Source: Streptomyces sp. NRRL F-5126 (lineage in GTDB: Bacteria > Actinomycetota > Actinomycetes > Streptomycetales > Streptomycetaceae). From it: a stretch of DNA of 64,000 nucleotides. The notes under the pieces are model-generated. The model was not told the DNA's origin and did no database searches. It worked only from the letters and a program-made list of their open reading frames with translations. The translations under genes were made by a program, and so were the position numbers. Of the stretch, positions 17,345-26,732 are shown in pieces. The first letter of the stretch is position 1; every line of letters starts with the position of its first letter. The stretch covers positions 124,001 to 188,000 of the forward strand of contig NZ_JOFZ01000016.1 in NCBI RefSeq assembly GCF_000721265.1. The letters run 5' to 3'.

Positions 17345-18784
17345 TCAGTCAGCGGTCCGGCCGATCTGGACGTTCTCCAGGACTCCGGCCGCGTCGGGCA
17401 CGAGGATCGCGAGCGAGTAGTAGGCGGTCACGAGGTAGTTGATGATGGCCGCCTTGTTGATGCCCATGAACCTCACGTTGAGGCCGGGCTGGAACTCGTC
17501 GGGGATGCCTGTCTGGTGCAGGCCGACTACGCCCTGGTCCGCCTCGCCGGTGCGCAGCGCGATGATGCTGCTCGTATGGGCGTCCGAGACGGGGATCTTG
17601 CCGCACGGGAAGATCGGCACACCGCGCCATGCAGGTACCTGGTGCCCGTCGACGTCGGCCGTGCCGGGCACCAGGCCACGCTTGTTGCACTGCCGGAAGA
17701 AGGCGGCGATGGCCTTGGGGTGCGCGAGCAGCAGGCGCGTCTTGCGCCGCATGGACAGCAACTCGTCCATGTCGTCCGGGGTGGGTGGGCCGGTGAACGT
17801 GCTGATGCGCTGGCCGTAGTCGGCGTTGTGCAGCAGACCGAACTCCCGGTTGTTGACCAGCTCCCACTCCTGACGCTCCCTGATCTCCTCCACCGTCAGG
17901 CGGAGTTGCTGCTGCGTCTGGTCCATCGGATCGCTGAACAGGTCGGCGACCCTGCTGTGCACGCGCAGCACCGTCTGCGTCAGGGACAATTCGTACTCGC
18001 GCGGCGCGAGGTCGTAGTCGACGAACGCGCCGGGCAGCCGCGGCTCCCCGGTGTGGCCGGCCTGCACCGGCACGTCCGCCTCACCCCTGCGGTTCGCCGG
18101 GCGCTCCCGCTGCCGTGCGTACGCGGCCAGGTGAGCGGCGAGTGACGGTACCCGCTCGGTGAACTCCCGCACCGCGCGCCACTCCAGCACGAGCAGCACA
18201 CCGGCCGTCTCGGCGCGCGCCGAGCTCGGCCACACGGGATCCGGCCTGCCGATGGCCTCGTCGCCCAGCTGGTCGCCGTCCGTGACGACCCCGATGACCT
18301 CCTCCTCACCGTACTTGCCGCGCACGTACCTGGTGAGCCGGCCGTGGACCACGAGGTAGGCCTCGTTCACCGGCCGGCCCTCCTCGAAGAGCACCTGGCC
18401 CGCACGCACCTCGCGCATCCGGAAGGCCCCGGCGATCTCCCGCAGCGCCTCCGTGTCGCCGTACCCGCGCAGCGGCGGCAGCTCGGTGAGCGTCTGCGGG
18501 ATCACCCGGACGTCGTCCGCGCCGTTGTGCTCGAACTGCACGCGCCCTCGGCCCACGTGGAGCTGCAGGCGCCGGTTGACCCGGTAGGTGCCGCCCCGCA
18601 CGTCCACCCACGGCAGCACCTTCAGCAGCCACCGGGACGAGATGGCCTGCATCTGCGGTTCGGTCTTGGTGGTCGTCGCGAGCTGCCGCGCGGCCCTGGT
18701 GCTGAGGCTGCTGAGGGGCGTGTCCGCGGATGGTTCTTCGGGCTCCTCGGCGGTAGGGCCGGTGACGCTGTCCAGTACGGACAC
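17345..18784 (-). CDS. Family 2B encapsulin shell protein with cyclic-nucleotide-binding domain (EshA-like)
   Basis: 479 residues from GTG 18784, just after GGGAGGG; an internal ATG at 18652 is a less likely start because the residues before it ([11 protein letters not shown]) look conserved. An N-terminal arm and part of an HK97-type shell fold come first. A cNMP-binding insert follows at about residues 95-195 ([24 protein letters not shown]). The rest is the shell core, with [15 protein letters not shown] and V-R-F-M-G-I-N at the end. This family builds protein nanocompartments around terpene cyclases. It is the first gene of the 2-methylisoborneol operon. Confidence 0.9.
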   Translation of the reverse strand: MSVLDSVTGPTAEEPEEPSADTPLSSLSTRAARQLATTTKTEPQMQAISSRWLLKVLPWVDVRGGTYRVNRRLQLHVGRGRVQFEHNGADDVRVIPQTLTELPPLRGYGDTEALREIAGAFRMREVRAGQVLFEEGRPVNEAYLVVHGRLTRYVRGKYGEEEVIGVVTDGDQLGDEAIGRPDPVWPSSARAETAGVLLVLEWRAVREFTERVPSLAAHLAAYARQRERPANRRGEADVPVQAGHTGEPRLPGAFVDYDLAPREYELSLTQTVLRVHSRVADLFSDPMDQTQQQLRLTVEEIRERQEWELVNNREFGLLHNADYGQRISTFTGPPTPDDMDELLSMRRKTRLLLAHPKAIAAFFRQCNKRGLVPGTADVDGHQVPAWRGVPIFPCGKIPVSDAHTSSIIALRTGEADQGVVGLHQTGIPDEFQPGLNVRFMGINKAAIINYLVTAYYSLAILVPDAAGVLENVQIGRTAD

Positions 18785-19029
18785 ATTCCCTCCCAGAAGG
18801 CGAACGGGTTGAGCACCCGGCCGGTGCCATGAGACGACCTGGCGCGGAAACCAGCCAAGCAGTCCGCTGGGCACACGGGGAGCGCGTGAACGGGGCGCGT
18901 TCCCTGCCGCGAAGGCACAAACCACCGGACGAGGCACACGGCGCGTGCCGCGCGCCCCTCGCGCCGCCTCGGCCGGCCGCGCGCCGGGCGCGCGACGCGG
19001 CGAGCCGGCACGCGAACGCCCGCCGGGGC

Positions 19030-19463
19030 CGGCCCGCGTCCGGCTCGGGTTCGTCCTGGGCCACCGGGAGGAACCGGTCGCGGCTGATCGCGCGGGCCAC
19101 CTGCTGTGGTCGGGCATCCCCGCACCGGAAACGGCGCGGCTGGTGGGGCGGCGGCTGGTGGAGGACGACTTCTCCTCCGGCTGGGGCATCAGGACGCTCG
19201 CCGCGGGCCAGGCGCCGTACCACCCTCTCTCGTGCCACCGCGGGAGCGTGTGGCCGCACGGCAACGCGATCGCCGTCCTCGGCATGAGCGGGTACGGCCT
19301 GCACGAGGAGGCCGCGGTGGTCAGCGCGGGACTCCTCGCGGCGTCCGCACACTTCGGCCACCGGCTGCCCGAACTCTTCTCGGGCCACGCCCGGCAGGCG
19401 GACGGGCCCGCGGGCCCGGTCCCGTACCCGCACGCCAACTCCCCGCAGGCCTGGGCGGCCGCC
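19030..19463 (+). pseudogene. 3' relic of a glycogen debranching enzyme (amylo-alpha-1,6-glucosidase)
   Basis: One frame carries typical C-terminal landmarks of the family in order: [33 protein letters not shown], then R-L-P-E-L-F-S-G and [12 protein letters not shown] complete enzyme is about 650-700 residues; here only some 145 remain. There is no catalytic N-terminal part and no proper end, because the frame runs into the opposite-strand regulator gene ending at 19466. The fragment must have been left by deletion. It sits between the encapsulin operon and a two-component system. Confidence 0.75.
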
Positions 19464-19465
19464 GC

Positions 19466-20101
19466 TCAGCGGCGGATGAGGCCGAGCTCCGCCGCGACGG
19501 CCACCGCCGCCGTGCGCGAGTCGACGTCGAGCTTGGCGTAGACGCGTGCCAGATGGGACTTCACGGTGCCCTCCGTGAGGTGCAGCCGCCGCCCCACGGC
19601 CTGGTTGGAAAGCCCCTCGGCGACCAGGACGAGCACCTCCGTCTCGCGCCTGGTCAGCCGGGTCGCGGGCGCACGCAGCCGCGCCATGAGGCGGTCGGCG
19701 ACGGACGGTGCCAGCGCGGTGCGCCCGGCGGCCGCGGTGCGCACCGCGTCCGCCAGGTCCTCCGGCGGCGCGTCCTTGAGCAGGTAGCCCGTCGCGCCCG
19801 CCTCGATCGCGGGCAGCGTGTCGGCATCGGTGTCGTACGTGGTGACGACCAGCACGCGCGGCGCGCCCGGACGCCCCGTGATGAGCGCGGTGGCCTCCGC
19901 GCCGCCCATCCCTGGACCGAACTGAAGGTCCATCAGGACTACGTCGATGCCGCCCTGCGCCGCACGCGCCACGGCCTCCTCGGCGGTAGCGGCCTCGGCC
20001 ACCACCTCGATGCCCGGCTCGGTCTGGAGCACCGCACGCAAGCCCGCCCGCACCACGGGATGGTCGTCCGCGAGCAGCAGACGGATCGGCGCCCCCGTCA
20101 T
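19466..20101 (-). CDS. LuxR/NarL-family response regulator
   Basis: 211 residues. The receiver has D-D at 12-13, phosphoacceptor Asp58 in V-L-M-D-L-Q-F-G-P-G-M-G-G and the switch lysine in L-L-K-D-A-P. The C-terminal LuxR domain shows L-T-R-R-E-T-E-V-L-V-L-V-A-E-G-L-S-N and T-E-G-T-V-K-S-H-L. The start overlaps the stop of the sensor kinase gene by four bases. The divergent permease/ATPase operon is the probable target. Confidence 0.94.
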   Translation of the reverse strand: MTGAPIRLLLADDHPVVRAGLRAVLQTEPGIEVVAEAATAEEAVARAAQGGIDVVLMDLQFGPGMGGAEATALITGRPGAPRVLVVTTYDTDADTLPAIEAGATGYLLKDAPPEDLADAVRTAAAGRTALAPSVADRLMARLRAPATRLTRRETEVLVLVAEGLSNQAVGRRLHLTEGTVKSHLARVYAKLDVDSRTAAVAVAAELGLIRR

Positions 20102-21309
20102 CGGACGGACCCGGTGGGCGCCTCGGCGACGGGAAGCCTGGCGGCCAGGGTGGTGCCACGCCCGGCCGCGGACTCCACGGTGAGCGAGCCGCCGAGCGCC
20201 CGCGCCCGGGCACGCATGGCCGGCAGCCCGAATCCGCCGTCGTGCGGATCCCGCGCGGGAAGCCCGTCCGGATCGAAGCCGCAGCCGTCGTCGACGATCT
20301 CGACGGCGACCTCGTCACCGAGGTACCGGAGGGTCACGTCGACCGTCGTGGCGCCCGCATGGCGCACGGTGTTGCCGAGCGCCGACTGGGCGACGCGCAG
20401 CAGCGCCACCTCGTGCCCACCAGGCAGCGGCACCGGGTCGCCGCGGAGACGGAAGCGTGCGCTGAGCCCGTGGCGGTGAGACATGGCACCGCACAGCCGC
20501 TCGAGCGCGCCGGCCAGCGTGGCGCCGTGCAGTCCCGGCGGCGCGAGCGCGGCCACGAACCGGCGGGCCTCGGCGAGGTTGTCCACGGCGGCCTGGCGCG
20601 CCTGCTCCACATAGTCACCGGCCGCGTCCTCCGTCGCGGGCAGCGCACGCTGCGCTGCGCGCAGCAGCAGCTGGATGCTGGACAGACCCTGCGCGAGCGT
20701 GTCGTGGATCTCGCGCGCCAGCCGCTCGCGCTCCGCCAGCACACCGGCGGTGTGCTGAGCCTGGTCCAGGTCGGCGCGGGTGGCGGTGAGCTCCTCGATG
20801 AGCCTGCGGCGCGCCTCGCTCTCCCGGTACAGCGCCTGGTACCCCCACACGACGGCCACGGCCACCGCCGCGCCGAGCGCGGGTCCGACCACGGCCGCCA
20901 GGGTGAGCGCGCCTGCATGGGCGGCGAACCCCGCGATCGCCGCCGCGGTCGTGGCCACCACCGCGGCCAGGCCCGTACGGCGCGACAGCAGGTGCAGCTG
21001 GAGGAAGTCGAGCGGGAACGCGACCCACACCCCGTCGGCGGACAGCGCCAGCAGAGCAAGCCACACGACGCCCGTGGCGGCGAGCCACAGCGCGGCATCC
21101 CTGCTCCTGAGCCGGACGCCCGGCAGCAGCGGACCCACCGCGTACACCGCACCGAGCACCACGGCCGCCACGACGACGAGCGCCGATCGCGGCTCCCCGT
21201 CGGCGACGGCCCGGCCGGCCGCCAGCGCCAGCAGGCCGGCGACCAGCAGGTGCAGGCACCACGCCAGCACGCGGGGTGTGGGGGTGGGGGAGTGGCCGGT
21301 CGTGTTCAC
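20098..21309 (-). CDS. Two-component sensor histidine kinase (HisKA_3)
   Basis: 403 residues from GTG 21309. Four or five membrane helices fill residues 15-160, a coiled stretch follows, then R-E-I-H-D-T-L-A-Q-G-L-S-S-I with His202 as phosphoacceptor, and an ATPase domain with G-N-T-V-R-H-A-G and D-D-G-C-G-F-D. The kinase pairs with the adjacent response regulator. Its promoter region (21310-21477) is shared with the divergent ABC-type permease gene, the layout seen in drug- or peptide-responsive export systems. Confidence 0.93.
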   Translation of the reverse strand: MNTTGHSPTPTPRVLAWCLHLLVAGLLALAAGRAVADGEPRSALVVVAAVVLGAVYAVGPLLPGVRLRSRDAALWLAATGVVWLALLALSADGVWVAFPLDFLQLHLLSRRTGLAAVVATTAAAIAGFAAHAGALTLAAVVGPALGAAVAVAVVWGYQALYRESEARRRLIEELTATRADLDQAQHTAGVLAERERLAREIHDTLAQGLSSIQLLLRAAQRALPATEDAAGDYVEQARQAAVDNLAEARRFVAALAPPGLHGATLAGALERLCGAMSHRHGLSARFRLRGDPVPLPGGHEVALLRVAQSALGNTVRHAGATTVDVTLRYLGDEVAVEIVDDGCGFDPDGLPARDPHDGGFGLPAMRARARALGGSLTVESAAGRGTTLAARLPVAEAPTGSVR

Positions 21310-21477
21310 AGTCTCCCCAGCCTACGAGCCACCGCCCGCCGCGGCCTCTCCCGAAAGTTACAAACGGGCCCGCACCCTTTCGCCCGCGAGATCCGCTCGT
21401 CGGCCCGATGCCGCCCGGCGGTCGCCCGGCGAGTGTGGAGACGTTCCGTTTTCGTCGTGGGAAGGCTCGGGCAAGGC

Positions 21478-22569
21478 ATGTTCGTCGGCTGGAGGGACCT
21501 CAGGTTCGCCAAGGGGCGGTTCGCCCTGATGGGGACCGTCATCGTACTGATCACGCTGCTGGTCGGCCTGCTGTCGGGACTGACCGCCGGACTGGGCCGG
21601 CAGAACGTCTCCGCGATCACCGGCCTGCCCGCGGACAGGATCGCGTTCGACGCGCCCGCCGCCGGGCAGTCGCTCTCCTACTCCGACACCACCGTGACCG
21701 AGAGCCAGTGGCGGCGCTGGTCCGCCGTGGACGGCGTCACCAGTGCGGAGCCGCTGGGCATCACCACCACAAGAGCCACGGCGGGCGGCCGAAGCGCCGG
21801 CGTGTCCGTCTTCGGCGTCAGGCCCGGTTCGGCGCTGGCCCCGGACGGCGCACGGATACGGGACGGTTCGGCGGTGGTGTCCGCCGGCGCCGCGGACGAC
21901 CTCGGGCTGCACAGCGGCGGCACACTCGCACTCGCCGGCCGGAAACTGCAGGTCACCGCCGTGGCGGGCGACGCGTCCTTCAGCCACACGCCGGTGATCT
22001 GGACCAGCCTGTCCACCTGGCGCGCGGCCGCGCCCACCGCCGCTGACGCGCAGGGAGGGCCGACCGCCTCCGTCATCGCGCTGCGCACCAACGGCGACGC
22101 CGACACGAAGGCAGCGGACCGGGCCGCAGGCACCAGGACCGTCGCCAGGGACGATTCGCTGTCCGCGATCGGCTCGTACACGTCGGAGAACGGCTCGCTC
22201 CAGCTCATGCGCGGATTCCTGTTCGCGATCTCCGCCCTGGTCATCGGCGCGTTCTTCACCGTGTGGACCATCCAGCGCCGCGGCGACGTCGCCGTCCTCA
22301 AGGCGCTTGGCGCCTCCACCGCGTCCCTGCTGCGCGACGCCCTCGGCCAGGCCGTCGTCCTGCTGGCCGCCGGGACGCTCATCGGCACCGCGGGCGCCGC
22401 CGCTGTCGGAGCGGCCCTCGCGGGCACCGCCGTGCCGTTCCTCGTCACGCCCACCACCGTGGCGCTCCCGGCCGCGGTGATCATCCTGCTCGGCGCGTGC
22501 GGGGCCGCCCTGGCCATCCGCCGCATCACGTCCGTCGACCCGCTGACCGCACTGGGGAGCGCCCGATGA
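21478..22569 (+). CDS. ABC transporter permease (FtsX/MacB-like)
   Basis: 363 residues from ATG 21478. One N-terminal helix (G-T-V-I-V-L-I-T-L-L-V-G-L-L-S-G-L) is followed by an extracytoplasmic domain of about 200 residues and three C-terminal helices; A-V-L-K-A-L-G-A-S between helices 2 and 3 is the FtsX-family cytoplasmic loop. It lacks the eight-helix duplication and so works as a half-size permease with the ATPase encoded next (ATGA overlap). Regulation by the divergent two-component pair is inferred. Confidence 0.9.
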   Translation: MFVGWRDLRFAKGRFALMGTVIVLITLLVGLLSGLTAGLGRQNVSAITGLPADRIAFDAPAAGQSLSYSDTTVTESQWRRWSAVDGVTSAEPLGITTTRATAGGRSAGVSVFGVRPGSALAPDGARIRDGSAVVSAGAADDLGLHSGGTLALAGRKLQVTAVAGDASFSHTPVIWTSLSTWRAAAPTAADAQGGPTASVIALRTNGDADTKAADRAAGTRTVARDDSLSAIGSYTSENGSLQLMRGFLFAISALVIGAFFTVWTIQRRGDVAVLKALGASTASLLRDALGQAVVLLAAGTLIGTAGAAAVGAALAGTAVPFLVTPTTVALPAAVIILLGACGAALAIRRITSVDPLTALGSAR

Positions 22570-23258
22570 GCCTCAACATGACCGGAGTCACCCTCACCTA
22601 TCCGGACGGCGACAGCCGCCTTACCGCCCTCGACGACGTCTCCCTCGACGTACCGCGCGCCACGCTCACCGCCGTCGTCGGCCCCTCCGGGTCCGGCAAG
22701 TCGAGCCTTCTCGCCGTAGCCGCCACTCTCATCACGCCCGACGCCGGCACGCTGAGCATCGACTCCACCGACACCACCGGCATGACCCGCCGCGAACTCA
22801 CCGACCTGCGCCGCCGGAAGATCGGTATGGTCTTCCAGCAGCCCAACCTGCTGCCCTCCCTCACCGCCCTCGAACAGCTGCAGGTCGTGGCCGTGCTCGA
22901 CGGACGCTCACCGGCCGCCGCCCTCCCCAGGGCGAGGGAGCTGCTCGACGCCGTCGGCCTGGCCGGCGAGGCCGGCCGACGCCCCCACCAGCTCTCCGGC
23001 GGCCAGCGCCAGCGCGTCAACATCGCCCGCGCCCTGATGAACGACCCCACGGTCCTCCTGGTCGACGAGCCCACCAGCGCCCTCGACCACGAACGCGGCC
23101 GCGCCGTCGTCGACCTGGTCGTCCGCCTCACCCGGGAGAGGGGGACCGCCACGGTGCTGGTGACCCACGACACGACCCACCTCGCGTCCGCCGACAGGAC
23201 CGCCGAGGTGCACGACGGACGGCTCCGGCTACTGACGGGGGTCGAACGCGCGTCCTGA
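22566..23258 (+). CDS. ABC transporter ATP-binding protein (MacB/LolD-like)
   Basis: 230 residues. The Walker A loop is G-P-S-G-S-G-K-S at 39-46, the Q loop is M-V-F-Q-Q-P-N-L-L-P, the signature L-S-G-G-Q-R-Q-R-V is followed by Walker B V-L-L-V-D-E-P and the switch V-T-H-D. It energises the permease encoded upstream. MacB/LolD-type pairs extrude peptides or lipoproteins, or act as mechanical transducers; direct drug export is only one possibility. Confidence 0.95.
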   Translation: MSLNMTGVTLTYPDGDSRLTALDDVSLDVPRATLTAVVGPSGSGKSSLLAVAATLITPDAGTLSIDSTDTTGMTRRELTDLRRRKIGMVFQQPNLLPSLTALEQLQVVAVLDGRSPAAALPRARELLDAVGLAGEAGRRPHQLSGGQRQRVNIARALMNDPTVLLVDEPTSALDHERGRAVVDLVVRLTRERGTATVLVTHDTTHLASADRTAEVHDGRLRLLTGVERAS

Positions 23259-23369
23259 CCCTCATACCAGAGCGGGACGTTGCACGGGCAACTTCGCCAA
23301 CTGCCGTCCGCGCCCCCGCACACCCCGACTACCGTGAGTGCCCGATGATCAACGGAGGGCGCTGACGGC

Positions 23370-25166
23370 ATGTCTCAACTTCGCGCATCCGCCGCGCGGC
23401 CCGACCGCCGCGAGGGCGGACGGCACGGCAGGCCTGGCGCCCGGGGCAGGAACCCGGGCGCCAGGACGGCGCCGCGTCGGCCCAAGGACACCCGTATACG
23501 CCCGCAACTGCTGCGCGCCGCCGTCCTGCCGGCCATATTCGCCTCACTCAGCGGCGCCGCGGCGGTCGTGGTCGTCCTGCGGTCGACGGGCGCGGAACCC
23601 ACCGCCGGGGCCTGGGCCGCCCTCGCCGTCACCGCGCTGCTCGCCCTCGTGTCCGTGGCGGCCGCCGCGCTCGGCGCCGAGCGCACCGCCCGCACCGTCA
23701 TCGAACGCTGCCACGCCCTGCGCCGCACCAGCGCACGCGGCCAGGAGGAGCTGCGGTCCGTCGTGGAGCGGCTGCGCGGCGGCGAGCACGTCACGGTGCG
23801 CCGCACCCAGCCCACCGCGCAGGCCCACGGCGACGAGATCGACCGGCTCGCCCGCGAGCTGACCCGGTCGCAAGAGGCCGCCGTCGCCGCCGTCGTCCAG
23901 GCCTCGCGCCTCTCCAGCAGCGCGGGCAACGAGCAGAAGGTGGAGGTCTTCGTCAATCTCGCGCGGCGCCTCCAGTCGCTCGTGCACCGCGAGATCCAGC
24001 TCCTCGACGACCTGGAGAACAAGGTCGAGGACCCCGAACTGCTCAAGGGGCTCTTCCACGTCGACCACCTCGCCACCAGGATCCGCAGGCACGCGGAGAA
24101 CCTCGCCGTCCTCGGCGGCGCGGTCTCGCGCCGCCAGTGGAGCAGGCCGGTCACCGTGACGGAGGTGCTGCGATCCGCCGTCGCCGAGGTCGAGCAGTAC
24201 CAGAGGGTCACGTTCGTGCCGCCCGTCGAGGGAACCCTGCGCGGCCACGCCGTGGCAGACGTCATCCACCTGCTCGCCGAACTCGTCGAGAACGCGACGC
24301 TGTTCTCCGCCCCGCACACCCAGGTACTGCTGAGCGCCCAGCGCGTCACGGCGGGCATCGCGGTGGAGGTGGAGGACCGCGGCCTCGGGATGCGGACCGA
24401 GGAGCGCACGGCCATGAACGGCCTGCTCGCCGACCCGGACCAGGTCAACGTGGCGCACCTGCTCAAGGACGGCAGGATCGGACTCTTCGTGGTCTCGGCG
24501 CTGGCCCGCAGGCACGGCATCGCGGTCCGGCTCCGGTCGAACATCTACGGCGGCATCCAGGCCGTGCTCGTACTGCCTCAGGCCCTGCTCGGCACCGACG
24601 AGGACACGTCGCCGCGCGGCGTGCCGCAGGCCGTCGCAGCCCGCGTCCCGCTCGTGCCGGGGCCGGGCCAGGGGCCGGGCCCCGCGCCGGCCGGAGCCGT
24701 GTCCCCGGCTCCCGCCCCTCGCCGGGCACCGGAGGGCGCCGCCCAGGACCGCACGGGCAGTGCGCCGTCCGCTCACGCTCCCGCGACGGCGCCCGATCCC
24801 GCGACCACCGCAGTGCCGTCACCCGCACGCGCCACAGCGCCGCCCGGCCGCCCCGAGCTGCCGAAGCGGCAGGGCCAGGATCACATGGCGCCGCAGCTCA
24901 GGGAGCGGCCGCCCGCCCCGCCGGCAGACGGCCCTGGCGAGCCCGCGGGCCACGACCCCGGCCTGATGGCGGCCTTCCGCCGCGGCATCGGCCTCGCCGA
25001 GACCGAGCCGGGCGAGCAGACCGGGACGGCCGCCGCGCCCGCGCCGCCCGAGGCCGCCCCGCGGGCTCCCGTCGAGAAACCGGGCCTGCCCCGCAGGCAG
25101 CCCTCGGAGCGCCAGGCCCCGCAGCAGCGAGAAGCGCACCGCCGCACCCCCACCACCGAGGAGTAG
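23370..25166 (+). CDS. cvnA: Conservon sensor-like histidine kinase CvnA
   Basis: 598 residues, ATG preceded by GGAGGG. Two hydrophobic segments (about residues 50-75 and 80-105) anchor it. A coiled region follows, then an ATPase domain with E-L-V-E-N-A-T-L-F-S-A-P and D-R-G-L-G-M. The last 200 residues are a proline/alanine-rich low-complexity tail. No usual H box is evident, as in other CvnA proteins. With the next three genes it forms a conservon, a membrane-linked G-protein-like signalling complex confined to actinomycetes. Confidence 0.93.
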   Translation: MSQLRASAARPDRREGGRHGRPGARGRNPGARTAPRRPKDTRIRPQLLRAAVLPAIFASLSGAAAVVVVLRSTGAEPTAGAWAALAVTALLALVSVAAAALGAERTARTVIERCHALRRTSARGQEELRSVVERLRGGEHVTVRRTQPTAQAHGDEIDRLARELTRSQEAAVAAVVQASRLSSSAGNEQKVEVFVNLARRLQSLVHREIQLLDDLENKVEDPELLKGLFHVDHLATRIRRHAENLAVLGGAVSRRQWSRPVTVTEVLRSAVAEVEQYQRVTFVPPVEGTLRGHAVADVIHLLAELVENATLFSAPHTQVLLSAQRVTAGIAVEVEDRGLGMRTEERTAMNGLLADPDQVNVAHLLKDGRIGLFVVSALARRHGIAVRLRSNIYGGIQAVLVLPQALLGTDEDTSPRGVPQAVAARVPLVPGPGQGPGPAPAGAVSPAPAPRRAPEGAAQDRTGSAPSAHAPATAPDPATTAVPSPARATAPPGRPELPKRQGQDHMAPQLRERPPAPPADGPGEPAGHDPGLMAAFRRGIGLAETEPGEQTGTAAAPAPPEAAPRAPVEKPGLPRRQPSERQAPQQREAHRRTPTTEE

Positions 25167-25173
25167 ACACACG

Positions 25174-25608
25174 ATGGCGAGCGACGTATCGACCGGTCAC
25201 GCGCAGGATCTGGACTGGCTGCTCGCCGGTCTCGTCCAGCGCGTCCCGTACACACGCAGCGCCGTGCTGCTCTCCTCCGACGGGCTGGTCAGATCCCTGC
25301 ACGGCCTCGACCCCGACAGTGCCGACCACATGGCGGCACTGGCCTCGGGCCTCTACTCGCTGGGCCGCAGCGCCGGTGTGCGGTTCGGCGACAGCGGGGG
25401 AGTGCGGCAGGTCGTCGTCGAACTCGACGCGACGCTGCTGTTCGTCACCACCGCCGGCAGCGGCACCTGCCTCGCGGTACTCGCCGGGCGGGAGGCGGAC
25501 GCCGCCATCCTCGGCTACGAGATGGCGATGCTGGTCAAAAGCGTGCGCCCCTACCTGGCCATCCCCGCGCGGCGGCCTGCGGGCAGCGCGAGCGACGCGG
25601 GGCGGTGA
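25174..25608 (+). CDS. cvnB: Conservon roadblock/LC7 protein CvnB
   Basis: 144 residues. The roadblock fold shows D-L-D-W-L-L-A-G-L-V-Q-R-V-P, then A-V-L-L-S-S-D-G-L-V and a closing helix with A-I-L-G-Y-E-M. Proteins of this type modulate small GTPases; in conservons CvnB is thought to act on CvnD. It lies seven bases after cvnA and three before cvnC, in one operon. Confidence 0.94.
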   Translation: MASDVSTGHAQDLDWLLAGLVQRVPYTRSAVLLSSDGLVRSLHGLDPDSADHMAALASGLYSLGRSAGVRFGDSGGVRQVVVELDATLLFVTTAGSGTCLAVLAGREADAAILGYEMAMLVKSVRPYLAIPARRPAGSASDAGR

Positions 25609-25611
25609 CAG

Positions 25612-25983
25612 GTGCCGGCCCCGAAGGACGGGCCCTTGCTCGACGGCGCGGCGGGGCGGCTGGTCCGCCCGTACACGGTGAGCGGCGGCAGGACACGGCC
25701 CGCTGTCGCCCTCGACCTGCTGACGCTGGTGATATCCACCGGCAGCGCCCCCGACGGGCCACTCGGGCCCGAGCACGGCCAGGTGCTCGGCCTCTGCCCC
25801 GCGCCCACACCGGTCGCGGAGATCGCGGGGCGCATGGGGCTGCCCGCGACGGTCACCAAGATCCTCCTCGCCGACCTCGTGCAGTGCGGCGCGATCCGCG
25901 TGCGTCCACCCTCCCGGTTCCGGGACCCCACCGACCAGTTACTGCTTGAGGCGGTGCTCGATGGCCTACGACGACAGCTCTGA
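25612..25983 (+). CDS. cvnC: Conservon DUF742 protein CvnC, contains a TTA codon
   Basis: 123 residues from GTG 25612. L-V-R-P-Y-T-V-S-G-G-R-T-R-P near the start and the helix-turn-helix-like V-A-E-I-A-G-R-M-G-L-P are DUF742 landmarks. Codon 110 is TTA (25939-25941), the leucine codon read by the bldA tRNA in Streptomyces, so output of this operon may be tied to development. The gene overlaps cvnD by 23 bases. Confidence 0.93.
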   Translation: MPAPKDGPLLDGAAGRLVRPYTVSGGRTRPAVALDLLTLVISTGSAPDGPLGPEHGQVLGLCPAPTPVAEIAGRMGLPATVTKILLADLVQCGAIRVRPPSRFRDPTDQLLLEAVLDGLRRQL

Positions 25984-26656
25984 ACCCGTTTCCGCGTCCG
26001 CGGTCGACACCGCGCCCGCGCCGCGCGCCCCGGCGCCGCGGCCGCCAGAACCCGGCGCGGCGGGCGACCGCCCCGCGCCGGCGGAGCCAGAGGTCTTCCC
26101 GCAGGCGCTCAAGGTGCTGGTGGCGGGCGGCTTCGGGGCCGGCAAGACGACCTTCGTAGGGGCGGTCAGCGAGATCGCGCCGCTCAGCACGGAGGAGCTG
26201 CTCACGCAGGTGGGGGCGGGCCTCGACGACCTCACCGGGGTCGAGGCCAAGACGTCCACGACCGTGGCGATGGACTTCGGACGCATCACGCTCGACCCGC
26301 GACACGTGCTCTACCTGTTCGGCACGCCCGGCCAGGAGCGGTTCTGGTTCCTGTGGGACGAGCTGTGCGAGGGCGCGCTCGGCGCGGTCGTGCTCGCCGA
26401 CACCCGCCGTCTCGAACAGTCCTTCTCGGCCGTGGACTTCTTCGAGCAGCGCGGCATCGGCTTCGTCGTGGCCGTCAACGAGTTCGACGGGTCCTACCGC
26501 TACGACCCCGAGGAGGTCAGGGCCGCACTCGGGCTCGACACCCGGGTCCCGGTGATCCTGTGCGACGCCAGGATCGCCAGCTCCGGCATCCGCACTCTCG
26601 TCACGCTCGTGCAGCACCTGCTCACCGCCGCCACCTCCGCGGAGGCGGCCCTGTGA
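25961..26656 (+). CDS. cvnD: Conservon Ras-like GTPase CvnD
   Basis: 231 residues from ATG 25961. A proline/alanine-rich leader of about 45 residues precedes the GTPase domain: P loop G-G-F-G-A-G-K-T-T at 56-64, then L-F-G-T-P-G-Q-E-R-F-W-F (G3 with Gln) and A-V-N-E-F-D (N-x-x-D-like G4). It switches between GDP and GTP states on the membrane complex of CvnA-C. No cytochrome P450 (cvnE) follows; a hydrolase gene comes next. Confidence 0.95.
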   Translation: MAYDDSSEPVSASAVDTAPAPRAPAPRPPEPGAAGDRPAPAEPEVFPQALKVLVAGGFGAGKTTFVGAVSEIAPLSTEELLTQVGAGLDDLTGVEAKTSTTVAMDFGRITLDPRHVLYLFGTPGQERFWFLWDELCEGALGAVVLADTRRLEQSFSAVDFFEQRGIGFVVAVNEFDGSYRYDPEEVRAALGLDTRVPVILCDARIASSGIRTLVTLVQHLLTAATSAEAAL

Positions 26657-26732
26657 CAGGCATGGCGTGGCGGCACGGGGAAAGAGGCATGGGGAGGGAC
26701 GATGACCGCACCGCGACCGGAGGACCCCGCCC

